Positions 1 to 12,655 of a stretch of DNA of 64,000 nucleotides are shown piece by piece. The notes under the pieces are model-generated. The model did no database searches and had not been told where the DNA came from. It was given only the letters and a program-made list of their open reading frames with translations. Origin of the DNA: Branchiostoma lanceolatum (taxonomy: Eukaryota > Chordata > Leptocardii > Amphioxiformes > Branchiostomatidae); assembly GCF_035083965.1 (NCBI RefSeq), contig NC_089730.1:17529242-17593241 (forward strand). Direction: 5' to 3'. Both the position numbers and the translations under genes were made by a program. Every line of letters starts with the position of its first letter. The stretch's first letter is position 1.

Positions 1-490
1 TTATGTTGCAGTAGCTAGATAGAGCTATTACGTTGATTCTCTTCAACTAATATTCAAAACGGCACATCGAGATGACACATAAGAGGTCCAATGAGAAATG
101 GTTGATTACAAATGTCGTCATTTCACTTAGAGCTAAGTAGCATTTCTTTCTATCAATCACGAGGTATTGTACAAAGTAAGGTTCTACGGTCTCCATTTTT
201 ACTAAATTTCTGTTACTAAAAAAAGAAAGGCTTTAAGTTTATGTATGTCACAAGGAATGGACAGTATGAAATTGAGAGCCTGTAGCAAAAGGGTTAAAAG
301 CCCAAGCAGAAGGAATAAGATGGATATGATGTTTTGGAGAGATGTTAAACATGTTCGTTGAACAAACTCGTTCTAACTGCATCAACTGATCCCTGTTCCA
401 ATTCCTAGCCTGTCTTGGATAACTAAAAATGCTTTAACCTATTCCCCACCTCCGAATGACGATTGACCATTCTGTAGGTCCTTGTTAGAT
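1..490. other. 3' flank of the first LRR-Ig gene
   Basis: AT-rich sequence with no coding exon or structured repeat that I can see. The 3' UTR of the minus-strand receptor must lie here, but no clear polyadenylation hexamer was found. Confidence 0.5.
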
Positions 491-2932
491 CTAATCATCT
501 CCCAGTTGTAGGTAGTCGTGATAGTCATCGTCAGGAGGGGCGTTCTGATACTGATGACTCAGATCTTCACCTGATCCAACAGCCGTGGCCTCTGCTGCTA
601 TGTCTCCTTGTGAATATTCGTGTCCATGTTCATCGCTGTTCACGACCTGTCTTCCACGCGCGCCTTGGTCGCCAGGCGTTGCCTCTCCATTCCGAAGTGA
701 TGTGTAGACATGATCTGGATTCTCCAAACGAAGACCTTGGTACTGATGACTCACATCTTCCCCGAATCCTGCAGTGGCCTGGCCTGGTGCGGACTTGTAT
801 CCTTTCTTTGGCCCTTTACCTTGGTCACTTCTTCCTCCGTTGCTGACCGTCCTTCCATCATGACCACCCTGCAGTGACGTGTAGTCATGATCTGGATTGT
901 CATGAAGAAGCCCCTGATAAGTATGACCAGCATTTTCTCCAGATTCTCCACTTTGGATGGCTCTGGCCCTTTGGTCCTGTTGCCTCCTTTGTTCCCGGAC
1001 ATCTCTCGCCATGCCACCGTCCGTTCTTTTGATTTCACCCCCATGAGTTACTGCGTCGTCCTGTAGTGAGGCGTAGACATGATCTGGATTCTCATACAGG
1101 TGACCAGCATCTTCTCCAGATTCTGAACCTTGCATTTCTGTGAGTCTTTGATCATGGAAACCTCTCTGTTGTACCTCAGAAGTTAACTTTCCTCTAGGCT
1201 TGGCAACGCGGACATCATCGTATTCGTCCTCGTCAGGATTAGAATGTTGTATACCACGCTGTGTTTCTCGGGTTGACGGGCGACTGGATGAAATGTCTTT
1301 AGTCTTTTGCCTTCGTTTATGCGTGAAGTAGATAAGAGCAAGAATGGTCCATAAAATGAAAACACCGACAGCGCAGCCTAAAGCTGCTGCCAAGTGTGGG
1401 GTTTCTTGCCTTTGCTTTGTGTCAGAAATAACAGTTAGATGCAAAGACACGGAGTCCTCTCCTGCAGCATTTGATGCATGGCATGTGTAATTCCCCTGGT
1501 CAGTCACCTGCACATGGGTGATGGTCAGGGTGGATTCTGCACTGTTGTAGTCTAATGATGTTGTGCTGATCTCGTGATGTTGTCTGTTTGCCGGAATGCC
1601 GCTGGGCGAAACTACCGCAAGCGTCCATGTTATTGTGGGTCGGTTGAAGCCCGTAGCATTGCAGTACAAGGTCAAATTCTCCCCTACCACCGACTGGTTA
1701 ACTGTGGGACTGATGTGGTCAATGGTGGGATTAGAACAGGCCAGGCTTTCTGGACTGAGGGAGGACAACCTTGCGTTATTCAGGATCGGTGGGTATCGGC
1801 AGGTGATTCTATTGAAATGTGAGTATGAACAGTTATAGATGTCTCTCATGCGGCAGTCGCAGGACCACGGGTTGTTTTCTAGATGTAAATAAACTAAAGG
1901 TTTCGCATACAGATCACAAAGAGTCGATGGAAGCGTTTCTAAAAGATTGTCATTGAAAAAGAACTCACATGCGTCACAATCCTTCCAGTAAGGCTGTAGC
2001 ATATTATGAAATGCCAGTTCATGAATTTTCTCCAGCTGCATATTCGAGAAATCCATATGAAACCAATAAATGCAGCAATCAGCGGAAACGATGTTGGAAA
2101 AACTGTACTTGTCCAGCTGTTTTATTGGGTTCCCTGATAGATAAAGTCTAAAATCATTATCGATAGTCATGTTAGCAAATGTCCCAGCTTGAATAATGGT
2201 GATATTGTTATATGATATGTCCAGCTCACTAACATAGTAGATATTAGAAAACATACCTGGCTGGATGTCAGTTATTTCATTGTGTTGCGCTTTAAAGTAT
2301 TGGAGACTTCTCAAGGTAGCAACAGAGGAGGGAATTGCGGTCATCGCGTTTTGAGAGACATCAAGGGTTGAAAGCTGGTTTAAACCTTCGAATATGTCAT
2401 GGTCCAGAGTTTTTATGTTGTTATGAGAAAGGTCGAGCACTCCAAGTTTGTGAAGGGTTGCGAAGGTGTCACTAGACAAGCTAGGAAGTTTGTTATGTGC
2501 AAGGTTGAGTTGTGTAAGTTTCCGCAGGTGTTGGAAACTCCCCTGTTCTACAACACTTATACTGTTGTTATTAAGGGACAGCAGTTGGAGATTGTGAAGA
2601 GCAGTAAATGCCTCTGATGTGATGGTAGTTATCTTATTGTTGTTAATGTAAAGCCTTGTTAAATTTTGTAGGTGTTGAAGTTTAGTATTTTCAATTGCTA
2701 CTATGTGATTGTGCTGAAGTGTTAAAGATGTTGTAGATGCCGGGATGTCATCAGGAACTACGGCTAGATTTTTGCCATCACAGTTAACTGTTGTACCGCT
2801 ACAGTCGCATACTCCTTGTCCATCCGGGGAGGTGCAGGCTTGTAAAGCTGCAGTCAGTCTCACCAGGATGATACAGACGGCTAGGACGGCGGTACAGCGA
2901 TCCATTGCTTGGTCTTCTTCTGTTTGGAACAC
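491..2932 (-). CDS. LRR-Ig transmembrane receptor with tandem ITAMs (single exon)
   Basis: An uninterrupted 813-codon frame. Residues 11-30 form a signal peptide; Met10 (codon at 2903-2905) is a better start than Met1 because it sits directly before it. A Cys-rich LRR N-cap (33-62) is followed by about nine leucine-rich repeats (65-350) and an LRR C-cap beginning at NPWSCDC (354-399). One Ig domain spans about 401-502 with Cys424 and Cys484, and a membrane helix spans 514-536 followed by basic HKRRQK. The roughly 275-residue tail contains YQGLLHDNPDHDYTSL (Tyr672/Tyr684) and YQGLRLENPDHVYTSL (Tyr731/Tyr743). Both fit the ITAM pattern YxxL-x8-YxxL. Degenerate units lie at Tyr613/620 and Tyr795/807, and a YDDV at Tyr571. 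The architecture is that of the LRRIG family expanded in amphioxus. Ligand unknown; a surface immune or adhesion receptor signalling through SH2 kinases is inferred. No AATAAA was seen in the 490 bases downstream. Confidence 0.9.
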   Translation of the reverse strand: MFQTEEDQAMDRCTAVLAVCIILVRLTAALQACTSPDGQGVCDCSGTTVNCDGKNLAVVPDDIPASTTSLTLQHNHIVAIENTKLQHLQNLTRLYINNNKITTITSEAFTALHNLQLLSLNNNSISVVEQGSFQHLRKLTQLNLAHNKLPSLSSDTFATLHKLGVLDLSHNNIKTLDHDIFEGLNQLSTLDVSQNAMTAIPSSVATLRSLQYFKAQHNEITDIQPGMFSNIYYVSELDISYNNITIIQAGTFANMTIDNDFRLYLSGNPIKQLDKYSFSNIVSADCCIYWFHMDFSNMQLEKIHELAFHNMLQPYWKDCDACEFFFNDNLLETLPSTLCDLYAKPLVYLHLENNPWSCDCRMRDIYNCSYSHFNRITCRYPPILNNARLSSLSPESLACSNPTIDHISPTVNQSVVGENLTLYCNATGFNRPTITWTLAVVSPSGIPANRQHHEISTTSLDYNSAESTLTITHVQVTDQGNYTCHASNAAGEDSVSLHLTVISDTKQRQETPHLAAALGCAVGVFILWTILALIYFTHKRRQKTKDISSSRPSTRETQRGIQHSNPDEDEYDDVRVAKPRGKLTSEVQQRGFHDQRLTEMQGSESGEDAGHLYENPDHVYASLQDDAVTHGGEIKRTDGGMARDVREQRRQQDQRARAIQSGESGENAGHTYQGLLHDNPDHDYTSLQGGHDGRTVSNGGRSDQGKGPKKGYKSAPGQATAGFGEDVSHQYQGLRLENPDHVYTSLRNGEATPGDQGARGRQVVNSDEHGHEYSQGDIAAEATAVGSGEDLSHQYQNAPPDDDYHDYLQLGDD

Positions 2933-5900
2933 AACATGTCAACATTCAGATTCAGTCTATTAGTTTACAAGGAGCCTGAAATGTGACATATAGGCGGTTT
3001 TCAATACAATATAATTCTAACTCCAGTATTGTTATGCCGAAAGACAATTACAAAAAAACTCAAATGAGATTAATTAGTGCAGAAATTACAGTGCAGTATA
3101 TAGTTGGCATAATATTCAACTTATCATTAATAATCTAAACTATAATCTGGAAATAAGCTCTGCCCTAATGGAGAGTTAAAGTAGGCTATATGAGGAAATA
3201 TTTACACATTAAATCAAGTTTGTCTAAAATAGTAAAACAGGAATAAATGTTTCAGCCTGATCATGAAATCATGTTGAGTACACAATGATAGAAAATCGAC
3301 TGAACGATTAGCGTTTATTTGCATATCCATGTTCATTTGTTGGTCAGGTTTGTTTGTATGTAAATTTAGTTGCTTGAAAAATGTGTCTAGTTTTCAGTGA
3401 GATGTTAGATAATTCCACGTGTACAGTACCACCCCTGAGCACGAAGAAATGTGTTTTTTTTGTAGTGCAGTTGAGTTTCGGCCGGCTGAAAATATAGGCC
3501 TTGTGCTCTGACTTGAGTGTGTTTTTTTATGTGTGAACTTCTGACAGCTGAACCAATAGTGCATTTAGGTGGAGAGGGGGTCATATATCTAGAGCCTTTA
3601 AAGAAACAAGACTAGGTGTAGTTTTAGTTTGTTTGAGTTGCCGCCTTTGTGTACCAAATCTTCCACTGTGAGTGAATTACATGATTTAAATCTTTAATTT
3701 TTTTTTACACAGAAAATAAGCTACAGAAAATGAGTATATCCTGAATATTTAAACTACCATTAATGGTATAGACTGACTGCAATATCTAAAAAAAGAAATT
3801 CATGTATACCGTATTGACTTGTTTCATGAATTGTCTCCTATCAAAACAAGTTAATATTCATATCCGTTCAAGCAACTGTATATTTCTATTACGCGTATTC
3901 CACATCTATTGTTACATACTGAAGATAAAAGTTGATAGCATCCGCACTACTTTCTTATCATCAGGCTTAAATTACCGCCACCTAAGTATTAATCATCGAG
4001 CACACAGATTGTAAGCTAGGGTAGCTTGGATCACTACGAACATGATACAGATACAATCTTATTCGTAGTGATACAAGTATGATTGTATCACTCCGCGGCA
4101 CATGGCTTGCCAGTACACAATAAACCTGGAGTCAGCTCATCTATTGGTGTCATTTCTGCTCGATAGTATGAAGTTAGTGACCACCAAACATAACAACTAT
4201 AACTATAGCACTAAATGTGTCTACAGTAATGATAATCCATGCTATTCATCAATATTGTAAAATTTACCTTGTGTTCTGGTACCAGTACTGTCAGTGGTCC
4301 GACTAGATTCCCCTTTATTCAACGTTGTTCGACGAAGAACTCCCGTTTTCAACGGCAGCAGAAACTCAAGGTGCCTCTGTTATTCTGCATTGCATAAAGG
4401 ATGCAAAGGTATAAGATTACTACTACTTCTAACTATTGTATTTAAGACTATAGCATGTTGTTTGAAAGTCACATGTTTCTTTTCCCAAGTTAGACCTTCT
4501 ACGTATTTGTTCTATACATATATACTAACCATGATGAAGTTAACTGAAAAACATATCATAGAGCAACATGGCCTCTTTCGTTAAGGGCGTGCTTTTGCGT
4601 ATTTTGCACCATTTGTATACAGTAATTATTGCTTGCCCACAAATTGGTACACGATTCCAGTGTTTCTTCCGCCAAAATACAAGTCGTACCTGATTGCTTT
4701 GGCCGTGACCCTTGCTTGCTGGCACAGAATTTCTATTGATTATGGAGACTTACCTGTATGTAGCAGGAAGAGGTTGGGATGCAGGCAAATATACCGGTAG
4801 CAAAATACAGAACATTACTCTCTGTACGTAGACGCGTCATAAGGAGTAATTCTCAATTATACCGTTGGTGGCTAAAGTGGTTTAAGAGAGCAAAATCAGA
4901 CTTACCCAGTTACAGTGGATAGAATATGGCAAGTTCGAATACGAAAGGTAACATCAGAAAAATGTTGTCTTCCCTCTGGAAAAAGACTGTAGTTAACAGC
5001 TCCTAGTACTTGCACCAAGATTGCAAGTTCGTTCTGTCGCGCTTGGTAATCATGTTTGGCGTAGAAAGGAAACGCGCCTTTTGTTGAGTTTGTTTTGAGT
5101 TGCCATGGCCGTGTTAAGTGTTCGTGAGTCGTGACGCTTACCTCAACCAACCTATTGTATCAACTGTCATGAATGACGTCATTGTCAGATTAGATGCCCG
5201 CGTGGGGTGCAACTTAATCTCTTCCAAAGGCAACACCAACAGAAAACTGTAGTGTGCCTTACACGGCCACTTACAGAGACGGGGTCACTTAGTTGTTGAA
5301 TCTCGAATGGGAAGGTGGTGCATGCTCGGCAAATATTGAGCTTTCAACCACTTGACGTTGACCAATTGGCAAATTTTGAGAGTCAGATATTATAAGTTAA
5401 CTTTATCATTCCTATTAGAAAACGTTTCGTGAACGTCCTTCTTCTGAATTGACAAATGATCACCCTTTTTTGATTTGGTGTTTTGTACTCACGTACTTAT
5501 TCAAATTTTGAATGGTTCATGTATTAAAGGGGTAGACGACTCCAAAGTGATTGCCAAACAAAAAAGAAAAGAGAAGGAAGTCTATTCACTCTTGATTCGT
5601 TTATCTAAACCAAGGAAACAATGCTATAGATTTCAGAACATACATACCATGTAGACATGGTAGAATTCGGATGGGTTACATTTCAAGGACACAAGAACGA
5701 CAAGCAAATGGCAAGGCTTCGTTTTGTTAAACATAGAGCTGCATTCTTTCGGTTGAAATACCAGGGCGCAGGAGGCCAAGAAATACATTTTTGGTCTAAA
5801 AATAGCCAGAAACCTCAATACAAAAATCACAGTCTATATAAAAAATGAAGCGATATTTGCCTATTCTACCTTTGTGCCGAATTTCAGGTCATTTGGTCTA

Positions 5901-6144
5901 AAAATGACAGAGATGAATCGATTTGTAGATTTGATAAGAGGTGGAGGAAGAGAAGAAATATCAGGGAAAACAATATCCATACCTATAGTATGGGCTAAAC
6001 ATAAGAAAGCATTTTCAGTGCCCTCTGCTTTGTAATTAAGGCAAATGATGAAGACTGCTGCGTGTTACAGGTTTACAGCGTCGCATCTTCGATTTTTTAT
6101 TTCCATTTTATCAGTAACAGGCAGGTTACCCGAGTGTCATCCTG
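2933..6144. other. Intergenic, no gene seen
   Basis: Upstream side of the first LRR-Ig gene. Short frames on both strands lack family motifs and codon bias. The only structure noted is an interleaved pair of inverted repeats at 4030-4089: arms 4030-4040 with 4062-4072, and 4050-4058 with 4081-4089. Confidence 0.5.
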
Positions 6145-6200
6145 TTTAGTTACAGGCCCTGCCTTCACAGAATTCTGTGGAGTCAGAGCCTGCAACTAAA
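6145..6200. repeat. Palindrome, 28-bp imperfect arms
   Basis: The sequence reads nearly the same on both strands around a perfect 14-base centre, CACAGAATTCTGTG. The outer ends are TTTAGTT and AACTAAA. It is probably a small foldback or MITE relic. Confidence 0.6.
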
Positions 6201-9100
6201 GCTATTTATATCATAAAGGTTCAGTTTTCGTCTTCATAGTAATATTTCGATTTGTTAACAAAGGGTAGTTTTAAACACATATCAAACAACACTTTCTTCT
6301 ATATTTTGTTTGTTTTTTATCTATTGCATTTCACAAAATGAGCAACACATAATACAAACACATTGAGAAAATCAAAGTACAGGAAAATGAACATAAGCCA
6401 CGGATCCAAAGTAAAGGTGGAAACAGAAATGGACTACTTGTACATATAAGTAATATACAAAATAATAGTAATAACAGCCTCATTGGCAAATAAATATAAC
6501 AGAATCAGCATCAACCAAAGATAACAAAATATTGAAATTAAACAGAATTAATGTTGACAAATTAATATGAAAAGTCAATATCAACAGAATCATTAGAACA
6601 TAAAAAACAAAAAGAACTAATAGTGACTGATCAGTGGCGAATACAAATGGAAAAAAAAAACAATATCAAACAACACTTTTAGCACAAGATGAAGGGCAGC
6701 ACATTTCCAAGCAAGGATCATAAAATTGAATTTGTTGCTGTTTTTCTTTCCGTCTGTCTTGATCATGGATCAAACAGGTGTGTATTTCGGAGCCTGTGGA
6801 CATATGGCTTCTATGAAGTTTCTTGAAAGCTTTCATCTTTAGAAGAAATATATTTGCAATTGTTGAAGTTTTCGTTATCAGAAGGCGGCCGAATTGTACT
6901 TGTCTTGTAGCGATGTACTCAGCAAATGAATGGGTGCGTCATAAAGAGCCTTCCGCTTTTGGAATGAAAGACGTCATACTGGCACCAAAATCAACAAAGC
7001 AGCAACACAATTAGGCCCTAGGGGCTCCGGGCGTTTTGCTGACTGTTTTTCTTCATACTACGGTCAATGACCTGTGAGTGGTCGGCATACTCGTGTAAGA
7101 TCGACATTTTGGTGTGCCGATATAAGAACATGGTGTATCATATATTTATAAATTTCTTCATTTATTTGTTGATATAAAAGATAAACAATAATGGCACCGC
7201 CCACTACTTTATCTCATTAAGCACGTTTAACCAACACCGTCTTCGTTCTTCCTCAATGGGCATTTGATGAATGCTTGGCACCTCGGGAACACCAGCAGGA
7301 TGATAGTTCACAGTTGGCAGAAAGGTCCCGGAAAGGTTGCAGGAGTTGGCCCCACCACACCGAAGCAAGTATCGTTGACCATGTTTGTTCATGTATGGCA
7401 TCAATGCTAGTATACATTGACATGGCAATGCCGATATGTCTGTATTAGCTGAAAGGTTGATTTGGAATGTTGAACGAAGGTGTAATCTTATTATAATCAA
7501 ATCTGAAATTTGTGTCACATCTAGTTCCAATCTGTTATAAGCTTATGTTATACATTTTTCCCTCAATATGTACATTTACGAGAAGTCATTCTCTTGCCAT
7601 TGTCCTTGCTGACTTTCATTCGCGATTCTTACATGTGATGAGTGCAAGAAGCACTTTATTGCACAACAATGATATTGTTAACGGTACAACGTATGGCAAC
7701 AACTATAAACTATATTATTATAGTATATATATTTTACTATATATGGTGTAACTAGAGGTATACAGTAGAAAATCTGAACATCCTTAGCTAATTACTAATT
7801 ATAACGCAAGAAGGTCTAGCATATTAAGTATTTGATAGTGTTACAATCGAGTGGGACTTATCATAAAGTTTCGGTATCATTTTTTAATGACGCCGTTTTT
7901 AAATATCTTTTACCTATTTTTTTCATTGTGAGGGTTGTTGTATCTAAAGACACGTTCAAATCCGCCTGTAGTATAAAGCTGATTCTGACAAATCTTATAC
8001 TTCCAAGTGAATGTACGTATCGTTAAACCAGTTCGTGACTTGCATTAATTTTGTAGCATCGTTGCGGATTACGAGGTCCTTCTCGAATTCAAGTGCCCTA
8101 TACCATTTTAGACACACTTGGCAGAGGTTACACTCTCTCATGAGCACTCTGGTTTCAAGTGTTTCCGTGCTTGTCAGCACGCGCCATCATCCTAGTATGT
8201 ACGCGTTTGTCGTGATATGGGCTGGCAAGCAAGATAACGTCCAATTTCTTTGAACTTTCTTAATTTCTGCAGGCCGCTTTTCATCTAGGTCATGAGGGAG
8301 GAGGTAAGGGTCAGACAAAATCATACAGAAATTGCTTTACTATACTGTACAGTTACCAGCCTCAAAGTCATTCTACAATAACAGCTTTTTACCACGAGCA
8401 GTATAAGTACGGAACTCCCTCCCAGCCCACTGCCCCCCCCCCCATTATAACCTACAATCTTCCATGACCATTTAACTAGGGTACATTTCGTTTAAATGAT
8501 TGTTTGAGCTTATTGTTTTACATTATAGAACTGAAGGTCCGCAATTTGTTTTTTTTAATGCTTTGCACGTTGGTGGACACTAACAGTAACGTAGGTCAAG
8601 GTGCACAGAAAGGTTTCATAAAGCTTTTAGCAGTCAAATGGTTGAACATATATGGAACTGAAGGGTTACCAACTACGTTGTCATTTCAAAGAGACAATTT
8701 AAACTCTACAACCGGATTAAATTCGGAGATTTTCCTCCGGACGTTTCAAGGGACATCACTTCTTCAGCGTCACTAGAATAAACATGTTTACCCGGATGCC
8801 TAACCTTCATAAACGTAGAGGTAAAATGGCTATAATGAAATGCGAGATGTAACCATTCATTGCGAAGAGTATCACTAGAAGTTTGGCATCCCAAACTGTT
8901 TTGCAAAATAAAATCCCTTCACACCACACCCTTTTCTTTAACCGCTAATATTAATAGCATACAAATGAAACCTGTTGCTATTTCGGAGCCAATCTACGTG
9001 CTTGCTAGGCTGCTTCATCATGGTGATTGTCCCCGATGAGACTACCAGTGGAGGCAATTACTATGATTAATCATTCTTTTCATACTCGAATGGATGTTCT
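6201..9100. other. Intergenic, no gene seen
   Basis: AT-rich, especially 6300-6700. It holds one copy of a dispersed repeat (7240-7345). Short open frames here have no recognisable domains. Confidence 0.5.
7240..7345. repeat. Dispersed repeat copy 1
   Basis: Shares AAAGGTCCCGGAAAG and flanking sequence with 28555-28655. Both copies carry a gggaacaccagcagg / ggggacactaacagg block about 45 bases before that core. Same orientation. Class unknown. Confidence 0.55.
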
Positions 9101-9107
9101 CTCTGAC

Positions 9108-9900
9108 GTTCACTGCACGAAATGGCCTCGTTTCCCGGCGTATACGTACCGGTATTTTTCTGTATTTTTGTCGGATACTGACGGATACTGACGGATACAT
9201 GCGGATTCGTGTAAGATATCCGACAATTTCCGCACCGGTATATGGAATATTTCCGGAAGAATCCGAAAGTAAGGTATTTTCGACGAATACGGAGCCGTAC
9301 ACTGCACGGAAATGCCACCGATCCTGACGGATACGAACAGGAAATTTTCTGTATTTTTGGCGGATACTGACGGATACAGGCGGATCCAACCTGACGGATC
9401 CGACTAAATGCGCACTGGGATATGGAATATTTCCGGAAGAATCCGAAAGTAAGGTATTTTCGACGAATACGGAGCCGTACACTGTACGGAAATGCCACAG
9501 ATCCTGACGGATGCGTACAGGGATTTTTCTGTATTTTTGGCGGATACTGACGGATACTGACGAATCCAACCTAACGGATCCGAAAATTTCCGCACCGGGA
9601 TCGGGAATATTTCCGGAGGACTCCGAAAATGAGGTATTTTCGACGGATACGGAGCCGTACACTGTACGGAAATGCCAGAGATCGTGACGGATACGTACAG
9701 GAAGTTTTCTGTATTTTTTAAAAGAAAATTGCGGATACTGACGGATACAAGCGGACTGTGATCCGGAACCTCAGATCCGGAGGAATACAAAAATAGGAAT
9801 TTTCGACGGATATGGGGCCGTACATTGCACGAAATTGCCCAAGATCCTGACAGATACGTACAGTATGTATTTGCCACGGATACAGATTGATCCAACATAC
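9108..9900. repeat. 180-bp tandem satellite, about 4.5 units
   Basis: Units restart with ACTGYACGGAAATGCCA at about 9301, 9481 and 9661, exactly 180 bases apart, with diverged units at each edge (9112 and 9822). Each unit contains CGGATACTGACGGATAC, GGAATATTTCCGG and GTATTTTCGACG. Because 180 is a multiple of three, several frames stay open by composition; this is not evidence of a gene. The unit start resembles the TIR ends of the elements at 15763 and 16876. Confidence 0.85.
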
Positions 9901-11840
9901 AGACTTTCTACAATCTTTGACATATTGTGACTCTGAATATGTTTGTATTTGCCACGAATATGTACAAATCAAACACACAAAGTTTGATAGAATGGTTGAT
10001 TATTCATAAATACGCGTGCATTCTTAATTTAACGATACCCAAAACATTATTATTCAATAACAGGAAGTTTTGGGAAAGCCTGAATGTAACATCATTTCAT
10101 ATTTCAACATATATGCATTTCTAAGTTCAAAAACTATCAAATACAATACGGAAGTTCTATGTGGCTAAATAATCCATTTCGTTTAAGACAGGCCGAGGGA
10201 CATCCACATACTCAAAGCACCTCTGCATATGCAGGTTAATGTCGGTAAATTGGGGTTGTGTAAGCACAATTGTTATAAAATGTATTACGATTAACAACCA
10301 TCACATCATGGTGGTAATATTTACTGCCGTATAGTGCACTTGGACCAAAAATTTCTACATGTTCTACATATTCTACTAAAGTAATGAAAGCCTTATTTGT
10401 GGCCAGTTCTTCGTCGAAAAGATATCAGATACAAATAATTTCAAATACAGAGGTTGAAAATAGAAACTTCAAAGTAACATTATACTGTCTGAAAAACTCC
10501 CATGATGACACGCCACATTTTACACGTAAGTAGTATATGCCGTGGAACTGCATGTGTATAATCGTCCTCTCCCCATTCTATGACTACATCTGAGTTCACT
10601 TATTCCATGCACTCTTGGTAAGGTACAGGCAAGGCTGATTTCTTCTGTATCTAGCATGTTGGACTCAGCTTGGAGTTCATCTTGTGATGAACCAGTTCCT
10701 ATATGATAAAACCAAATGATGAATAAATATCAATTCACATACTTAGTATTTAAGTAACATGTCACATGATTTGACATAAGTGTGATCAAGGAGGTTATAT
10801 AGACTATATAACCTCCTTGCTGTGATGGGCTTCGTTTCATCACAGCAGCTAACAAAAAACAAGGGACAATGGGTATCCATCATGCCTGTCTCAGCTAACA
10901 TTGAAGTGTACCGATGATGGACTTAAGCCTTACCGAAGGAGCCTGAGGTACTCTGAGCATCTGACAGCTGATTGCTTTGTTCCAAGCCAAGCTAAGGTCC
11001 TCACATCATGTGCTGCATTTGTGAAGGAAGTATCTGCCGATGCTGTATAGGATGTATATATAAAGGGAATCAATGACAAATATTAAACATATCACATAAT
11101 CACATTTGTAAAAAATGATTCTGGCATCGTTTAATTGAATACGTAAAACTTACATTCATAACTTGAATATGATATTGATCAAACATGTACAGCTACAACT
11201 TGATGCAATAATCACTGAAACACACTACTACCTCCACATAAGTTCCAGCTCACTATCCACAAACTGTGGGACCTTTGTGGGACAAATACTTATGACATTC
11301 TCTTCCGTTACAGGATATCTTTAATTATCTTTCCCTCAACCGCTTGCTATGTTGTATCTGAAACGTTAACCAGACACAAATGTCTGTTGACCATTGGCAA
11401 GAACGAACAAATTGAAAGCTATAAATTTCCTAGATCCTAACGGTGTAGAAGTGCAGGTCGACTGGACAATTCTTAATGTCATGCAAATGCGATGATATGT
11501 CAAGCCACAATAGGAGGATAACTGACGTTCAAACTAGTTAGAAACAGGAATTTTCCAATTTGTACTTACCAAAGGGCAGTCCCTCTAAATGATGAATCGA
11601 CTCCCTACCAACTTTACAAGGGGGAGGGGGGCGACGAAAATTGCATGCACGAGGAAGACTACTTCGCAATGCCGCGCGTTTGAGTTAACACCGAATCCCC
11701 TTCGACTCTCAAGTCACTAAAAATCACTGGTCGACCATGGTAGACTCTGACGATGCCATGTTAAGCACAGAGAGTGATGAAACGCCGTTCTTGTCTCCGT
11801 GCTGTTCACCGACAAAACCGTTTCTCGCGCCTGACGTCAT
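9901..11840. other. Intergenic, no gene seen
   Basis: AT-rich spacer between two CpG-rich repeat blocks. It contains a pair of adjacent hairpins at 10787-10847, and otherwise nothing I can assign. Confidence 0.5.
10787..10847. repeat. Two adjacent perfect hairpins
   Basis: Arms 10787-10801 and 10805-10819 are perfect 15-base complements with a 3-base loop. A second pair, 10818-10827 with 10838-10847 (TGCTGTGATG), follows directly and shares two bases with the first. They may be the ends of a foldback element or a structured RNA. Confidence 0.65.
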
Positions 11841-11849
11841 GACACGCAG

Positions 11850-12655
11850 TGTCTTGTGGGAGATTGGACACGAATCCGTATTCCGGAAACGTCAGGATTT
11901 GTCGGAATTGTTGGATCTGAGGTGCATCGGATCCAATCGGAAACGTTCCGTATCTGCTATGATGCACGATTGCGGATCCGCTGGATTTTTCAGGATCTGA
12001 GATCATGCCGTGCAGTGTGTATTTGTTGGTTAGGATCCGAAGCAACTACCGACAAACAAACAATCCGATTATCTCTGCCATATTAACAAATATCTGAAAA
12101 CGAAGGATCCGCGCAAATATCCTCAGGTATCCGAGGTGCATCACGGATCCAGACGTATACGGCGTCGGAATTGCCGGATCTGAGCTGTACCTGGTATTTG
12201 TCTGAATTTGCTCGGAAACGTTCCGTATCTGTACCCGAAACGTATGAAGGATCCAGACGTATGCGGCGCCTGAATTGTCGGATCTGAGGTGCATCGGATT
12301 CAATCGGAAACGTCCCGTGTCTGCTATAATGCATAATTCCGGATCTGCTGGATTCGTCAGGAAATGAGATCATGCCGTGCCGTGTGTATTTATTCGTCAG
12401 GATCCGAAACAACTACCGACATACAAACAATCCGAACATTCCAAATATAAAAAAACGAGGGATCCGCACAAATATTTTCGGGTATCCGAGGCGCATCACG
12501 GATCCAGAGGAATACGGCGTCGGAATTGGTCGGATCTGCGGGCACCTCAGTATCCGAGCAGTGAACTGGGATTTTTCCGGATTCGCTCGGAAACGCCATG
12601 AGGCCCGATTCCGGATACGTCGGATCCGTCAGGATACGTGGCCATTTCGTACAGT
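11850..12655. repeat. Tandem repeat, period about 370 bp
   Basis: Two successive copies share GAGATCATGCCGTGC (near 11999 and 12367), AACTACCGACA plus CAAACAATCCGA (near 12045 and 12413) and GAGGTGCATCGGAT (11919 and 12285). It is rich in GGATCCG motifs like the satellite at 9.1-9.9 kb, and its right end CATTTCGTACAGTGG resembles the TIR of the 15.8-kb element. It belongs to the same repeat superfamily. Confidence 0.7.

Noticed and set aside
9042-9898. Long minus-strand frames (206, 143 and 164 codons) with repeating 60-residue units
   Set aside because: They follow the 180-bp satellite, whose length is a multiple of three; several frames are open at once, which is composition and not a protein.
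10860-10990. C/D snoRNA-like GATGATGG ... CTGA arrangement
   Set aside because: The C box is not a match to RTGATGA and no terminal stem was seen.
9108-12655. CRISPR-like arrays
   Set aside because: Repeats are contiguous without unique spacers, in an intron-rich animal genome.
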